Source of the DNA: Hondaea fermentalgiana | Lineage: Eukaryota > Sar > Bigyra > Thraustochytrida > Thraustochytriidae | Length of the DNA: 26,406 nt | Reading direction: 5' to 3' | Assembly: GCA_014084085.1 (NCBI GenBank) | Contig: NPFB01000035.1 | Span: forward strand, 356,892 to 383,297 | Part shown: positions 25,640 to 26,406 of the stretch, piece by piece | How the letters are laid out: each line of letters starts with the position of its first letter | Position numbering within the stretch: the first letter of the stretch is position 1 | Position numbers and translations under genes: made by a program | The notes under the pieces: generated by a model | Told to the model about the DNA's origin: nothing | Seen by the model: only the letters and a program-made list of their open reading frames with translations | Database searches by the model: none

Positions 25640-26011
25640 TCAACATCTTTCTTCGTTATCAACTAGTTCGCCATTCACCAAAATGCGCTTGTCGCACAGG
25701 CGCACAGTGAGAACGCAAAGCAGAGCATCACCAGCCTCTTTGCGCTTGAACTGACGGAGACGGCCAGGCCGAGAGACAAATGTAATGACGACGAACTCGA
25801 CGGCCTTGTCGTTGAGTGTTCCAAGAATCTTGGCTCCCTCTCCACCTCTACAGCTCGTTTCGATCCTGCTTCGGGGCGATAAAGTGTTTCACTCTCCAAA
25901 TGCTGATTCTGCCGCCGGTCTCTTACGACGCATGTTCTTGTTCATAGAATCGTCATCGTTGGTCGGATTTTCATCCGGATTCTTGTTGTCGCTGCTGGCC
26001 TTGTCCAACAT
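25640..26011 (-). CDS. Candidate small or spliced gene with one in-frame TGA, product unknown
   Basis: On the minus strand, from the ATG at 26011, a single frame runs 124 codons to a TGA at 25640-25642, interrupted once by TGA at 25889-25891. The second part (about 25837-25643) has the G/C-ending codon bias of the neighbouring genes and a globular translation ('AKILGTLNDKAVEFVVITFV', 'RLRQFKRKEAGDALLCVLTV'). The first part is acidic with a basic 'MRRKRP'. TGA is a true stop in the Maf and kinesin-like genes, so recoding is unlikely. An intron could remove it: 25840-25926 (87 nt, GTAAGA...GAG, keeps frame) or a 27-nt segment 25866-25892 (GTGAAA...CAG). Alternatively only the second part is an exon, with its 5' exon further right, where a GTAAGT donor lies near 26055. 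I do not recognise the protein. That something here is coding is likely; the exact structure is not settled. Confidence 0.45.
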
Positions 26012-26127
26012 GGTCGTCGTAAGCAGAGGCGCGTCGGGTTTTGTGAGCAAAACTTACGAGGGGAATCCTCATTCAGTTGTTTACATCAAAAGAAGAAGAC
26101 TTAAGAATGCTGCGCATTGATGCAGGT

Positions 26128-26406
26128 CTAGGCGGACTTGGCTTGGCTTTCTTCATCCACAGCATCAGATGGAGTGACGCGACTAGAACGGCCCGGCCAT
26201 TTTCTTGCCCGCCAAGGTCGATATTTTCCGCTCCAGTCAAGACCGAAATAAGCGCGAAATGGTTTGCACCTCCGGCAGAGTATACGCCACCAATTTTCTC
26301 CTTTCGCATACATCCATTGACTGAGTTCCTCCTTTTCTTGGCGCCGATGAATTGCCATGTACTGCCTGTAGCACCAACGCGCTTCTGCCGTTGCCTTTAC
26401 ATCCTC
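26128..26406 (-). CDS. Possible 3' part of a gene running off the right edge, product unknown
   Basis: A minus-strand frame is open from the window end to TAG at 26128-26130 (92 codons). Its translation is charged and Trp/Tyr/Arg-rich ('ARWCYRQYMAIHRRQEKEEL', 'YAKGENWWRILCRRCKPF', 'LDWSGKYRPWRARKWPG'). A second minus-strand frame (26073 to about 26395) also reads plausibly ('GGVYSAGGANHFALISVLTG'). I cannot decide which is used, or whether splicing switches between them. Either could be an upstream exon of the candidate gene at 25640-26011. No family is recognised. The sequence outside the window is needed to define it. Confidence 0.3.
   Translation of the reverse strand, partial: EDVKATAEARWCYRQYMAIHRRQEKEELSQWMYAKGENWWRILCRRCKPFRAYFGLDWSGKYRPWRARKWPGRSSRVTPSDAVDEESQAKSA

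Noticed and set aside
25082..25666. A ~194-codon plus-strand frame near the right end
   Set aside because: It has no ATG at its 5' end, mixed composition, no domain, and overlaps a better-supported minus-strand coding segment at 25640 onward.
25889..25891. TGA as a recoded sense codon or selenocysteine in the right-hand candidate gene
   Set aside because: The Maf and kinesin-like genes terminate with TGA, so the standard code applies, and no selenocysteine insertion structure was recognised. An intron or a break is simpler.

Overview
The window is nuclear DNA from a GC-rich, intron-poor protist. Every confidently identified protein is eukaryotic in type: MOB, a UBE3A-like HECT ligase, a METTL13-type eEF1A methyltransferase, a kinesin-like protein and a cytosolic threonyl-tRNA synthetase. 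Start codons sit in Kozak-like contexts. The eight recognisable genes and one long orphan gene each read as a single exon. Pro/Thr linkers of the 'PTxxPT' kind in a secreted LRR protein, and a 'G(F/W)..RPG/K..D(Y/F)F' module in the orphan, suggest a stramenopile. My best guess is a labyrinthulomycete (thraustochytrid); this rests on style and composition, not on a database match.

Layout, left to right. A (CAA)n microsatellite lies at 1-142. A MOB-family kinase activator lies on the minus strand (217-855), followed by a 1.4 kb gap. A secreted LRR / vWA-like / PAN-Apple protein (2277-4436, minus) is followed by a repeat-rich gap. A UBE3A-like HECT ubiquitin ligase (5691-8243, minus) is divergent from an ankyrin-repeat protein (8692-9765, plus). 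A Maf-family nucleotide pyrophosphatase (10095-10817, minus) is divergent from threonyl-tRNA synthetase (11459-13945, plus). A METTL13/eEF1A-KNMT-like dual methyltransferase (14363-16600, minus) is divergent from a 1277-residue protein with a degenerate kinesin motor and long coiled coils (17206-21039, plus). A 1240-residue orphan (21192-24914, minus) follows. At the right edge are one or more poorly resolved minus-strand coding segments (25640-26406).

This is not an operon and the genes do not form one pathway. ThrRS and METTL13 both serve translation (tRNA charging and eEF1A methylation). HECT and MOB are regulatory, Maf is nucleotide housekeeping, and the kinesin-like protein is probably cytoskeletal. 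From the HECT gene to the orphan the strands alternate strictly, giving three divergent promoter regions (448, 641 and 605 bp) and three short convergent 3' regions.

The most notable items are: (1) a long, intact gene whose kinesin motor fold has lost the P-loop, switch I and switch II residues; (2) a MOB protein lacking three of the four zinc ligands; (3) a palindromic AGGCCTAG element near several gene 3' ends; (4) a 15-bp TGCGCAACCC-type array in a divergent promoter; (5) a new-looking orphan with a duplicated module; and (6) a probable missed gene at the right edge with an in-frame TGA. I found no tRNA, rRNA, CRISPR array or recognisable transposon.
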